A stretch of 64,000 nt of DNA from Sva-07 sp963741755 (GTDB lineage: Bacteria > Actinomycetota > Acidimicrobiia > Acidimicrobiales > Ilumatobacteraceae): assembly GCA_963741755.1 (NCBI GenBank), contig CAVUJG010000001.1, positions 310,001 through 374,000 of the forward strand. The letters are read 5' to 3'. Positions 17,807 to 26,279 of this stretch are shown piece by piece; positions within the stretch are counted from its first letter, which is position 1; each line of letters starts with the position of its first letter. The translations under genes and the position numbers were made by a program. A model generated the notes under the pieces. It did not search any database, had not been told where the DNA came from, and saw nothing but the letters and a program-made list of their open reading frames with translations.

Positions 17807-17827
17807 ACATTCTGACCAGTAGAATGT
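17807..17827. promoter_or_regulatory. Candidate TetR operator between MMPL and tetR
   Basis: A 21-bp inverted repeat, ACATTCT-7 nt-AGAATGT, lies 7 nt before the MMPL start codon and 70 nt before the tetR start. Size and position fit the binding site of a TetR dimer that represses the transporter and probably itself. Confidence 0.6.
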
Positions 17828-17896
17828 GCAATCGCAACGACAACGCCCGAAAGGTGTCGCACGACACACAGAGGTCCGGGCGTCGCGCAACTCACG

Positions 17897-18661
17897 ATGA
17901 CAGGCACTTCCTCCGACGCACTCAGCGCGCCCCGTACCGATGATCCTCGGGTCGAACGGACGCGCGCGGCCGTGATCGAGGCGGCGTCGGACCTGCTCGT
18001 TGCCGACGGACCCGGAGCGATCACCCACGCGAACGTCGCTCAGGTCGCGAACGTCAGCCGCACCACCGTCTACAACCACTGGCCGACGCGTGAGGATCTG
18101 CTTCGCGCAGCAATCGATTCGGTCGGCCGCGTGAAGCCCGACGAACGCGACCTCGTCGGGCCGATCCGCGCCGACCTCGACATCCTGTGCGATCACCTGA
18201 TCGTCGACTTGGCGGACGACCAGCGGGCCCCGATGATCGCCAACATGATGGAGCGCGCACTCCACGATCCGACGATCGTGACCGTTCGCGACGAGTTCCT
18301 CGAACGGTTCGAGCAGGCGTTCCGAGTCGCCATCGAGCGCGCCATCGAGCGCGGCGAGCTTCGCTCCGACATCGATGTGCGACGCAGCATTGCGTCGATC
18401 GTGGGCAGCTTTCTGTTCGCTCGCTTCATGTCGAGCAGCGGCTTCGACCGGGCGTACGCCAACGCAGTGCTCGACGACTTCGTCCGCATCAACGCGCCCG
18501 CTGCTGACCCACCCTGTCCTTCCGGACCCGACCCGAAAAGACAGGGTCGCCGAGGGACCGCTCAGGCGTCGCGGCGAGCGACGAGCGCTTCGATGGGGGC
18601 GAGGTCGAAGGGATGGCCGGTCATCACGATCAGGTGCGTCGCTCCGGCTTCGAGGTACTGA
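17897..18661 (+). CDS. TetR family transcriptional regulator
   Basis: 254 aa as read. The N-terminal helix-turn-helix is typical: RTRAAVIEAASDLLVADGPG then ITHANVAQVANVSRTTVYNH and WPTREDLLRAAID. The ligand domain continues to about residue 205 (FDRAYANAVLDDFVRINAPA). The last 50 residues are Arg/Pro-rich, run through a strong hairpin (18511-18547) and overlap the 3' end of the F420 oxidoreductase on the other strand by 100 nt. In the next frame a TGA follows the codons for NAPAA, so a frameshift or stop-loss near 18507 is possible. Divergent to the MMPL transporter, which it most likely represses. Confidence 0.85.
   Translation: MTGTSSDALSAPRTDDPRVERTRAAVIEAASDLLVADGPGAITHANVAQVANVSRTTVYNHWPTREDLLRAAIDSVGRVKPDERDLVGPIRADLDILCDHLIVDLADDQRAPMIANMMERALHDPTIVTVRDEFLERFEQAFRVAIERAIERGELRSDIDVRRSIASIVGSFLFARFMSSSGFDRAYANAVLDDFVRINAPAADPPCPSGPDPKRQGRRGTAQASRRATSASMGARSKGWPVITIRCVAPASRY
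18511..18547. terminator. Hairpin at 3' end of tetR domain
   Basis: ACCCTGTC at 18511-18518 pairs with GACAGGGT at 18540-18547. The loop carries TTTCGGGTCGG on the minus strand, shared with family C copy 2, so it may be an offshoot with different arms. It lies where the tetR and F420-oxidoreductase genes converge. Confidence 0.55.
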
Positions 18662-19320
18662 TCGGCGATCGCCACGTCCTCGGCCGAGATCAAGACGGTA
18701 CGTTCGATCGCTGCTCGATCGCGACCGAGCTCGTCACACCAGCGGTCGAGCACGGCGTTCTTGTGCGCAAACGTCTCCGGGGGGCCGAACGAGTTCCAGG
18801 CATCGGCGTGCTCGGCGGTCAACTTCAGTGTGACCTTCTCGCCGGAGCCCCCCACGAGGATCGGGAGCGAGCCGATCGGCGCCGGATTCAACCTGTCGAG
18901 TCGTGCCTTCAGGCGTGGCAGGTCGTCGCGCAGCTTGTGCAGCCGGTTGATCGCCGTGCCGAACTCGAAGCCGTACTCGCTGTAGTCGCGCTCGAACCAG
19001 CCGGCGCCGATACCGAGGTACATGCGCCCGCCGGACACATGATCGGCCGTGCGTGCCATGTCGGCGAGGAGTTCCGGATTGCGGTAGCTGTTGCAGGTGA
19101 CGAGCATCCCCAACTTGGCCCGCTCGGTGTCCGCGGCCATCGCCGTGAGGATGGTCCATCCCTCGAAGTGCGCAGCGTCGGGTTCCCCGTACAGCGGGAA
19201 GAAATGATCCCACGTCCAGATCGAGTCGACACCCAGCGACTCGGCGCGACGCCACGCGTCGCGAAGCTCGACATACGAGGTGGCCTGCGGGTGGAGTTGA
19301 ACGCCGACGTTGAAGGTCAT
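18562..19320 (-). CDS. LLM-class F420-dependent oxidoreductase (second copy)
   Basis: 252-aa luciferase-like protein, shorter than the other LLM copy in this window and from a different subfamily. Seen: TFNVGVQLHPQATSYVELRD, SIWTWDHFFPLYGEPDAAHF, AKLGMLVTCNSYRNPELLAD, SGGRMYLGIGAGWFERDYSE and SLPILVGGSGEKVTLKLTAE. These fit the probable F420-dependent oxidoreductases (TIGR03560-like). Hydride transfer with F420 is inferred, and substrate unknown. Its 3' end overlaps the read-through tail of tetR on the other strand. Confidence 0.82.
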   Translation of the reverse strand: MTFNVGVQLHPQATSYVELRDAWRRAESLGVDSIWTWDHFFPLYGEPDAAHFEGWTILTAMAADTERAKLGMLVTCNSYRNPELLADMARTADHVSGGRMYLGIGAGWFERDYSEYGFEFGTAINRLHKLRDDLPRLKARLDRLNPAPIGSLPILVGGSGEKVTLKLTAEHADAWNSFGPPETFAHKNAVLDRWCDELGRDRAAIERTVLISAEDVAIADQYLEAGATHLIVMTGHPFDLAPIEALVARRDA

Positions 19321-19379
19321 CCGTCCAGTGAAGCACTCGCCGGCACCCCGACGCCCACGTTTGCGCGACGTGCGCGGTG

Positions 19380-20516
19380 TCAGCGGCGACGGACGACGAC
19401 GCTGCCGACGGAGTAGCCGGCACCGAACGAGCAGAGCACGCCGATGTCACCCGACGCGAGGTCGTCGCGGTGGCGATGGAACGCGATCACCGATCCCGCC
19501 GAGCTGGTGTTCGCGAACTCGTCGAGGATCACCGGCGCTTCGTCGTCGGTCGGCAGGCGACCGAGCACACCCTTGGCGATCAACTGGTTCATCTTCAGAT
19601 TCGCCTGATGCAGCCAGAAGCGCCGCACGTCGACAGCGTCGAGATCGAGCTGCGCGAGATGGCCGGTGATGTGCTCAGCGACCATCGGGCAGACCTCACG
19701 GAACACCATCTGGCCGTTCTGGCGGAACACGAGTTCCTGCGGGTCGCGCTCGACGACCTCCGACGAGTTGAGGAAGCCGAAGTCGTTTCGGATGTTGTTG
19801 GAGAACTTGGTGACCAGCTTCGTGCCGAGCACCTCCCACTGGTCGGGTGCGGACGTGTCGGCGGTTCGTTCGAGCACCAGCGCCGTGCAGGCATCACCGA
19901 AGATGAAGTGGAAGTCGCGCATCTCGAAGTTGTTGTGACCGGAGGTGATCTCCGGGTTGACGACGACCACGCAGTTCGCCGAACCGTTGCGGAGCGCATC
20001 GACAGCGGCCTGCACGGAGAACGTTGCCGACGAGCAGGCGACGTTCATGTCGTAGCCCCAGCCGTCGGCGCCGAGCGCGTCCTGGATCTCGATGGCAACG
20101 GCCGGATAGGCGCGTTGCAGGTTCGAGCAGCCGACGATCACCGCATCGACGTCACTCGGATCACGACCGGCCTGGGCGAGTGCCTCATGAATCGCCGGCA
20201 TCGACATCTCGGCCTGGATCCCGAGTTCGTCGTCTCGCCGCGTCTCGAGCCGCGGACGCATGCGGGCCGGGTCGAGCACTCCCGACTTCTCCATCACGTA
20301 GCGCCGCTGGATGCCCGACGCCTTCACGATGAACTCCTCGTCGGGAACCGCTCGTTCGACGGCCTCGCCGCCGGCGATCTCCTCGGCGTGCTCGGCGTTC
20401 CACTTCAAGACCGCCTCGGTGAGCGAGGCGACCAACTCAGCGTTGCTGACGGATTCCGGCGGCGTGAACAGCCCGGTTCCGGTGATCGAGACGGACGGCA
20501 GGTCGACAAGCGGCAT
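19380..20516 (-). CDS. 3-oxoacyl-ACP synthase III family (FabH-like, PA3286 type)
   Basis: 378-aa thiolase-fold condensing enzyme. The triad is intact: Cys161 in NVACSSATFSVQAA, His303 in RFWLHQANLKMN and Asn336 in FANTSSAGSVIAFH. The sequence is closest, from memory, to the Pseudomonas PA3286 type of KAS III, which has an insert after the first strand (WNAEHAEEIAGGEAVE and FIVKASGIQRRYVM). That enzyme condenses malonyl-ACP with medium-chain acyl-CoA, shunting degradation intermediates into fatty acid synthesis. The same role is likely here. It is followed upstream by engB on the same strand with a 19-nt gap. Confidence 0.87.
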   Translation of the reverse strand: MPLVDLPSVSITGTGLFTPPESVSNAELVASLTEAVLKWNAEHAEEIAGGEAVERAVPDEEFIVKASGIQRRYVMEKSGVLDPARMRPRLETRRDDELGIQAEMSMPAIHEALAQAGRDPSDVDAVIVGCSNLQRAYPAVAIEIQDALGADGWGYDMNVACSSATFSVQAAVDALRNGSANCVVVVNPEITSGHNNFEMRDFHFIFGDACTALVLERTADTSAPDQWEVLGTKLVTKFSNNIRNDFGFLNSSEVVERDPQELVFRQNGQMVFREVCPMVAEHITGHLAQLDLDAVDVRRFWLHQANLKMNQLIAKGVLGRLPTDDEAPVILDEFANTSSAGSVIAFHRHRDDLASGDIGVLCSFGAGYSVGSVVVRRR

Positions 20517-20535
20517 GGCGTCGACGCTAACGAAC

Positions 20536-21129
20536 TCAGCCGACCCAGGTCCGCACGAGCGATCGGAGCGTGTCGATGCCGTCGCCCTTCGACGCGCTGA
20601 CCCACACGATGTCGCCCTGGTCGAGCTGGCAGCCCTCTGCGAGCTCCTTCTTGCGCGTCGTTCGCTTCGACGACTTCACCTTGTCGAACTTCGTCGCGAC
20701 CACGGTGTGGGGGACGCCGTGGTACCGAAGCCAGTCGAGCATCTGCGTGTCGAGTTTCGTCGGGCCGATCGCGCCGTCGACGAGCACGAACACCATCGAC
20801 AGGTTGTTGCGTTCGAGGAGGTAGCCCTCGATCATCTCCGGCCAGTCCCGCTTGATGTTCTTGGCCGCCTTGGCGAAGCCGTAGCCGGGGAGATCGACCA
20901 TCGTGGCCGTGTCGGCACGAGGGCTGTCGACTTCGAACATGTTGATCAACTGGGTACGCCCCGGCGTGTTCGACACCCTCGCCAGCTGCTTGCGATTCGC
21001 CAGCGCGTTGACGAGCGACGACTTGCCGACGTTCGATCGACCGACGAAGGCCACCTCGGCCGGCGACTCGGGAAGCTGGTCGACCCGGCTCGCCGACTGC
21101 ACGAACGTCAGACGCAGGGGGCCACTCAT
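20536..21129 (-). CDS. engB: EngB/YsxC ribosome biogenesis GTP-binding protein
   Basis: 197-aa P-loop GTPase needed for 50S ribosomal subunit assembly. G1 GRSNVGKS at residues 30-37, G2 NTPGRTQLINMFEV, G3 DLPGYGFAKA, G4 TKFDK (VATKFDKVKSSKR) and G5 VSASKGDGID are all present. The ATG at 21129 gives the usual length of about 200 aa and has a GAGG 9 nt upstream; a longer in-frame version would start inside the tandem hairpin repeat and add 35 residues not typical of the family. Confidence 0.92.
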   Translation of the reverse strand: MSGPLRLTFVQSASRVDQLPESPAEVAFVGRSNVGKSSLVNALANRKQLARVSNTPGRTQLINMFEVDSPRADTATMVDLPGYGFAKAAKNIKRDWPEMIEGYLLERNNLSMVFVLVDGAIGPTKLDTQMLDWLRYHGVPHTVVATKFDKVKSSKRTTRKKELAEGCQLDQGDIVWVSASKGDGIDTLRSLVRTWVG

Positions 21130-21197
21130 CGCAACATCCTCGCACCCCGAGCACCTCTCCCCACCGACCCCGCCCGCGACCCCAACCAGTCGCCACC

Positions 21198-21296
21198 GAT
21201 GAGCGAAGCGACCGGATACGGCGGTTTCGCTCATCGCAACGGGCGAACTCGTGCCCGCGATGAGCCAGACGACCGGATACGGCGGTCTCGCTCATC
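21198..21296. repeat. Tandem 61-bp hairpin repeat between engB and lipoprotein gene
   Basis: Two copies, period 61 bp, each a hairpin: GATGAGCGAA (21198-21207) with TTCGCTCATC (21226-21235), and GATGAGC (21259-21265) with GCTCATC (21290-21296). The loops share ACCGGATACGGCGG. A partial third start (GGCGATGA) follows. It lies in the 258-bp divergent region, in front of both genes. Confidence 0.75.
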
Positions 21297-21374
21297 GCAA
21301 CGGGCGACCGGCAGCGGCGATGACACTTGCCACACGACGGACTGAATCGCTCGCATCCTCGCGGAGCGAGGTCG

Positions 21375-21380
21375 TACTGT
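21375..21380 (+). promoter_or_regulatory. -10 element for lipoprotein gene
   Basis: TACTGT ends 7 nt before the ATG at 21388, matching a leaderless transcript; no ribosome site is seen. Confidence 0.4.
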
Positions 21381-21387
21381 TCGGAAC

Positions 21388-22014
21388 ATGAGATCCCGAT
21401 CGATTCGCCGTCCACTGATCGCCTGCGCTGCGGTGGGATCGGTCCTGTCCTTCGCCGCCTGCGGCAACGCAACCGAGACCGGCGTCGAGCAGCTGATCGA
21501 GTCGCAGGGCGGTGGCGACGTCGACCTCGACCTGAACGGCGATGGCGGCTTGTCGGTACAGACCGAGGACGGCGGCATGTCGATCGACGAAGACGGCAAC
21601 TTCGTGATCACCGACGCCAACGGCTCGGTGGTCACCGGAAATGCCGACTCCGAGAGCGGCGAGTTCAACATGGAGAGCGAGGACGGCTCGTTCCGTGTCG
21701 ATTCCAGCGGCGAGATCCCCGAGGAGTGGCCGAGCGACGTACCGCTCCCGGAAGGGATCGAGAACGCGTCGGCCACGGTCAGCCAGTCCGCGACCGAACT
21801 CGCGATCACGATCACGGGTCAGGCGGGATCGCCCTTCGTCGACCAGTACAGCTCGGCACTCGAGGACGCCGGTTACGAGCAGACCTCGAGCTTCGAATCG
21901 GACGCGAACATCACCCGTGTCTACGAGAACGAGTCGTGGACCGTGTCGGTCAACAGCTTCCCCGACGGCGACAACAGCCAGATCGCGGTGAGCGTGTTCC
22001 CGACGTCGCCATGA
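21388..22014 (+). CDS. Putative lipoprotein, acidic, unknown function
   Basis: 208 aa. The N-terminus is a lipoprotein signal (basic RSRSIRRP, hydrophobic LIACAAVGSVLSFAAC with Cys25 as lipidation site). The mature part is strikingly acidic with repeated Asp/Glu/Gly runs resembling beta hairpins (DVDLDLNGDGGLSVQTEDGG, GMSIDEDGNFVITDANGS), then a folded region from about 110 with EWPSDVPLPEGIENASATVS and FVDQYSSALEDAGYEQTSSF. No known domain recognised. The acidic repeats could bind calcium, which is a guess. Confidence 0.7.
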   Translation: MRSRSIRRPLIACAAVGSVLSFAACGNATETGVEQLIESQGGGDVDLDLNGDGGLSVQTEDGGMSIDEDGNFVITDANGSVVTGNADSESGEFNMESEDGSFRVDSSGEIPEEWPSDVPLPEGIENASATVSQSATELAITITGQAGSPFVDQYSSALEDAGYEQTSSFESDANITRVYENESWTVSVNSFPDGDNSQIAVSVFPTSP

Positions 22015-22023
22015 CGTCGACCG

Positions 22024-22239
22024 TCACCCGCTGATCAACGACGCCAACGCCCAGATCGCTGCGACGAGACCGATCCCTGCGTAGACGGCGCTGCGCAGCA
22101 CTGGCGCCCGCTCGAGGTTCGTGTCATCGAGCTGCTTCGCAGGCGGTTTGACGATCGCGAGGAAGTTCCCGACGAACAACGCTCCACCGAACGCCAGCGT
22201 CAGCCACGCCAGGAGATCTTCTCCGAGAAACATGGCCAC
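22024..22239 (-). CDS. Small two-helix membrane protein
   Basis: About 71 aa. Two transmembrane helices are clear: LLAWLTLAFGGALFVGNFLA and VYAGIGLVAAIWALASLISG, joined by a charged loop (KPPAKQLDDTNLERAPVLR). The GTG at 22239 is favoured since AGAAGGCGG lies about 8 nt upstream; an ATG at 22233 and another at 22272 are possible. It runs divergent to trkH, and its start region overlaps the trkH promoter. Unknown function; proximity hints at potassium uptake but is not evidence. Confidence 0.55.
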   Translation of the reverse strand: MAMFLGEDLLAWLTLAFGGALFVGNFLAIVKPPAKQLDDTNLERAPVLRSAVYAGIGLVAAIWALASLISG

Positions 22240-22253
22240 AGGATGCCGCCTTC

Positions 22254-22259
22254 TATGCT
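22254..22259 (+). promoter_or_regulatory. -10 element for trkH (leaderless start)
   Basis: TATGCT ends 6 nt before the GTG at 22266. The transcript would start at the start codon. Confidence 0.45.
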
Positions 22260-22265
22260 CGTTCG

Positions 22266-23630
22266 GTGCCACGCGGCGGACTGCTCGCTGAGATCAGGAA
22301 CCCCGCACAGCTCGTGGTCGGTGCGTTCAGTGCCTTCATCCTGTTCGGTACCGCGTTGCTGTGGTTGCCGATCTCCGCAGACGGCCCGGGTCACATCGGC
22401 CTGGAGGACGCGTTGTTCACCTCGACGTCTGCGGCAACGGTGACCGGCCTGGGCTCCACCGACATCTCGCGGTTCTCGCTGTTCGGTGAGCTGGTCATCA
22501 TGATGCTGATCCAGATCGGCGGCTTCGGCATCATGACGATCGGATCGGTGCTGGCGATCGTCGCATCGCATCGCGTCGGCCTGCGCCAACGCATGCTTGC
22601 GCAAGCCGAGATCGGCGCCGTCGACATGGGCGACCTCCGCCGGCTGATCCTCGCCATCGCGAAGATCACGCTCGCCGTCGAAGCGACGCTCGCCGTGATC
22701 CTGTCCCTGCGCTTCTGGCAAGGCGGCTATGAGGACACTCCGATCGCCTCGGCCTACTCGGGCATCTTCCACTCGATCGCGTCGTTCAACAACGCCGGCA
22801 TCTCGCTGTATTCGGACAACCTGGCCCGCTTCGTCGGCGACCCGGTCGTCGTGCTGAGCGTGTCGGCGGGCTTCATCATCGGTGGTCTCGGATTCCCGAT
22901 CCTGGTGGAATGGTGGCGGCGGACCTCGCAGCGCCGTCAGAACATCCGGCGAACCCACTGGACGTTGCACACGAAGATCACCCTTCTGGTGACCGCGGCG
23001 CTGCTCGTGTTCGGACCGCTCGTGGTGATGACCTTCGAATGGACGAATCCCGCCACACTCGGGCCGCTCGACACGTTCGACAAGATCCTCGCCGGTTGGT
23101 TCCAGGGTGTGACACCGCGAACAGCCGGCTTCAACACCGTCAACATCGGCGGCATGAACGAACCGACGCTCCTCGTGATCACCACGCTGATGTTCATCGG
23201 TGCCGGTCCCGCGTCGACCGCCGGCGGTATCAAGGTGACGACGTTCGCGGTGCTCGGGTTCGTGCTGTGGTCCGAGGTTCGTGGCAACACCGACATGAAC
23301 GTGTTCCGTCGCCGCCTGCCATCGAACTTGATCCGCCAGGCGCTGACGGTTGCGCTGCTCGCCATCGGCCTGGTCGTCGGCGCCACACTGGTACTGATGA
23401 GCGCCGAGGACCTCGCCTTGACGCCCGCCCTGTTCGAGATCACCTCCGCGTTCGGCACCGTGGGACTCTCGACCGGCGTCACGGGCAGCATCGGTGCGTC
23501 CGGACACATGCTGCTCGTGCTGGTGATGCTCGCCGGTCGCGTCGGACCCGTCACCTTCGTCACCGCGCTCGCACTGCGCGAGCGTGTGCCTTCTTTCCGT
23601 TATCCCGAGGAGCGACCGATCATTGGCTGA
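22266..23630 (+). CDS. trkH: TrkH/KtrB-type potassium uptake subunit
   Basis: 454-aa channel-like K+ transporter with four pseudo-repeats, each with a membrane-pore-membrane unit. Selectivity-filter regions appear as TSTSAATVTGLGSTD, FHSIASFNNAGISLY, TPRTAGFNTVN and SAFGTVGLSTGVTGS, each with the conserved glycine. GTG start at 22266. It passes K+ across the inner membrane in complex with the RCK protein encoded directly downstream (8-nt overlap), as in the KtrAB/TrkAH systems. Length about 450 aa favours the KtrB type. Confidence 0.88.
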   Translation: MPRGGLLAEIRNPAQLVVGAFSAFILFGTALLWLPISADGPGHIGLEDALFTSTSAATVTGLGSTDISRFSLFGELVIMMLIQIGGFGIMTIGSVLAIVASHRVGLRQRMLAQAEIGAVDMGDLRRLILAIAKITLAVEATLAVILSLRFWQGGYEDTPIASAYSGIFHSIASFNNAGISLYSDNLARFVGDPVVVLSVSAGFIIGGLGFPILVEWWRRTSQRRQNIRRTHWTLHTKITLLVTAALLVFGPLVVMTFEWTNPATLGPLDTFDKILAGWFQGVTPRTAGFNTVNIGGMNEPTLLVITTLMFIGAGPASTAGGIKVTTFAVLGFVLWSEVRGNTDMNVFRRRLPSNLIRQALTVALLAIGLVVGATLVLMSAEDLALTPALFEITSAFGTVGLSTGVTGSIGASGHMLLVLVMLAGRVGPVTFVTALALRERVPSFRYPEERPIIG

Positions 23631-24330
23631 CAAAATTCTTCACACGATGCTGGGCGGACTGCGCCCACAGGTCGAACACCGGGGCGAGATCGTCGTCATC
23701 GGGTTGGGCCGGTTCGGGTCGGCGCTCGCGTCGACCCTGATCGAGATGGGCCACGAGGTGCTCGGACTCGACGCGGACGAGACTCGCGTGCAACAGCACG
23801 CGGACTTCCTCACCCACGTCGCTCAGGCGGACACCACCAACGAGCGAACGTTGCGCCAACTCGGCGTTGCCGATGCGGTCACCGCGGTGGTCGCCATCGG
23901 CGCCGACGTCGAAGCGAGCGTGCTCACCACCGGTGCGCTCGTCGACATCGGCGTTCCGAACATCTGGGCCAAAGCGCTGACCGAGTCACACGGCCGCATC
24001 CTGCAACGGGTTGGCGCACACCACGTCGTGTTCCCCGAAGCGGAGATGGGCAGCCGGGTCGCTCGTCTCGTCACCGGCGCGCTGATCGAGTACTTCGCGC
24101 TCGACGACGACTTCGTCCTGATCGAGACCCAGGTACCGCGCAACCTCGCCGGCAAGAAGCTCGGTGACACCGATCTGCGCGCCACCTACAAGGTGACGGT
24201 CGTGTGCATCAAGCCCGAGGGTCAGGCATTCACGTACGCCGAGAGCGCCACTGTGCTCGGCGAACACGACCTGATCGTGGTCGCCGGCCACCGCGGCGAC
24301 ATCGAGCGCTTCGCCGACACCGAGACCTGA
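23623..24330 (+). CDS. trkA: TrkA/KtrA-type potassium uptake regulatory subunit
   Basis: 235-aa cytosolic regulator. RCK_N Rossmann fold: IVVIGLGRFGSALASTLIEM, with acidic D after the second strand (VLGLDADETRVQ), then an RCK_C domain (about residues 150-235: IETQVPRNLAGKKLGDTDLR, DLIVVAGHRGDIERF). It binds NAD/ATP and gates TrkH. The start is a TTG at 23623 that overlaps the end of trkH by 8 nt; GAGGAG is about 10 nt upstream. Translation coupling is therefore likely. Confidence 0.85.
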   Translation: MADKILHTMLGGLRPQVEHRGEIVVIGLGRFGSALASTLIEMGHEVLGLDADETRVQQHADFLTHVAQADTTNERTLRQLGVADAVTAVVAIGADVEASVLTTGALVDIGVPNIWAKALTESHGRILQRVGAHHVVFPEAEMGSRVARLVTGALIEYFALDDDFVLIETQVPRNLAGKKLGDTDLRATYKVTVVCIKPEGQAFTYAESATVLGEHDLIVVAGHRGDIERFADTET

Positions 24331-24367
24331 CGACCCGTCCACGTCGCTGCGACAACCGCAGTTTGGC

Positions 24368-24373
24368 TACAAC
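24368..24373 (+). promoter_or_regulatory. -10 element for flavin monooxygenase gene
   Basis: TACAAC ends 6 nt before the ATG at 24380; no ribosome site, consistent with a leaderless transcript. Confidence 0.4.
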
Positions 24374-24379
24374 ATCTCG

Positions 24380-26189
24380 ATGGGGACCACGACGTTCGAT
24401 CCGGATGCCTTGCGCGAGAAGTACCGCGAGGAGCGCGACAAGCGGTTGCGTGACGCGGGCAACGAGCAGTACATCGAAGTGGCCGGAGAGTTCGAGCGCT
24501 ACGTCCACGATCCGTACGTCGACCCACTCGAACGGGAACCGTTGACCGACGAGGTCGAGGTACTGATCATCGGCGGCGGCTTCGGCGGACTCCTCGCCGG
24601 CGCTCGGCTCCGCGAGGCGGGCATCGACGACATCCGCCTCGTCGAGAAGGGCGGCGACTTCGGCGGCACCTGGTACTGGAACCGCTATCCCGGCGCCGCG
24701 TGCGACGTCGAGTCGTACGTGTACCTCCCACTGCTGGAGGAGATCGGGTACATGCCGAAGGAGAAGTACTCCCAGGCGGCCGAGATCCTCGCGCACAGCC
24801 AGGCGATCGGCGAGCACTTCGACCTGTACCGAAACGCCTGTTTCCAGACCGAGGTGACCGGAATGCGTTGGGACGACGCCGACCATCGGTGGGTCGTCAC
24901 CACCAACCGCGGCGACTGCGATGCGGGCGCGCTACATCGTGATGGCGAGCGGGCCGTTGCACCGTCCGAAACTGCCCGGCATCGACGGCATCACCACCTT
25001 CGAGGGCCACACGTTCCACACCAGTCGATGGGACTACGACTACACCGGCGGCAACTCCGACGGTGGCCTCGACAAGCTCGCCGACAAGCGCGTCGGCATC
25101 ATCGGAACCGGCGCCACGGCCGTGCAGTGCGTGCCGCACCTCGGCGCCAGCGCACAGGAACTGTTCGTGTTCCAGCGCACGCCGTCGTCGATCGACGTGC
25201 GCGACAACCGTCCGACCGATCCCGAGTGGGCGGCAAGCCTCGAGCCCGGCTGGCAGACGCGGCGGATGGACAACTTCAACAACCTCGTGTCCGGCATCCC
25301 CGAGGCCGAGGATCTCGTCGACGACGGCTGGACCGACATCATCGGCAACCTGCTGATCCGCCTCCGCAACGGCGAGGGCGACATGACCCCCGAAGGATTG
25401 GCCGCCACGATGGAGTTGGCCGACTTCGAGAAGATGGAGCAGATCCGGTCGCGGGTCGAGACGATCGTCAACGATCCGAACACCGCCGAGGCGCTCAAGC
25501 CGTACTACCGGCAGTTCTGCAAGCGGCCGTGCTTCCACGACCAGTACCTCGACACGTTCAACCGGCCCAACGTCCACCTGATCGACACCGAGGGTCGCGG
25601 CGTGAAGCGCATCACGCCCACCGGCGTGGTGGTCGAGCGTCACGATGCCAGCGGAGCGCTCGTCGAGGAGGAGTTCGAGGTCGACTGTCTGATCTATGCG
25701 ACCGGCTTCGAGGTCGGCACCGAGTACACCCGGCGCGCCGGCTACGAGCTGTACGGCCGTGACGGCGTCACCCTGACCGAGAAGTGGCACGACGGCGCAT
25801 CGACGCTGCACGGGATGCACAGCCGGGGATTCCCGAACTGCTTCATCTTCAGCCTCACCCAATCGGGCTTCACGGTGAACTTCCCGCACATGCTCAACGA
25901 GCAGAGCAAGCACCTCGCCTACATCCTCGCCGAGGCCCGCGATCGGGACGTGACGGTCATCGAGGCCGACGCCGACGCCGAGGCGGCATGGGTCGACACG
26001 ATCGTGAGCCTGTCGCAGATGAACCGCCAGTTCCTCGAGTCGTGCACGCCCGGCTACTACAACAACGAGGGAAAGCCCGCCGAGAGCAGCGTGAAGAACG
26101 GCAGCTACGGCGCAGGCTCGGTGGCGTTCATCAAGGTGCTCGAAGCGTGGCGCTCGGCCGGCGATCTCGCCGGCCTCGAACTCGCCTGA
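24380..26189 (+). pseudogene. Baeyer-Villiger-type flavin monooxygenase (single-base frameshift)
   Basis: FAD/NADPH monooxygenase, about 602 aa after correction. The first frame carries the FAD motif LIIGGGFGGLLAGARLREAG and GGTWYWNRYPGAACDVESYV. The second frame has the fingerprint FEGHTFHTSRWD (FxGxxxHxxxW with D instead of P), NADPH motif GIIGTGATAVQCVPHLG, and then the rest of the enzyme to EAWRSAGDLAGLELA. An extra T at 24917 (GGCGACTGCG) breaks the frame; deleting it gives NRGDAMRARYIVMASG. Members insert O into ketones or hydroxylate steroids/alicyclics. Probably a sequencing error or a recent inactivation. Substrate unknown. Confidence 0.82.
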
Positions 26190-26279
26190 GAGCAGCGCGC
26201 TCGTTGCGCAGTGCGGCCGACCCCGGCCCGGCGGGCTCGCCATCGATGACGAATCCGCGCTGTGTGCCAGAGTGACGGA

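Noticed and set aside
20405..21472. 355-codon minus-strand frame across engB
   Set aside because: Arg-rich, out of frame with both engB and the ketosynthase; engB has all G motifs.
22200..23633. 477-codon minus-strand open frame opposite trkH
   Set aside because: Composition is Arg/Gln/Glu/His-rich with no motif; trkH on the plus strand is certain.
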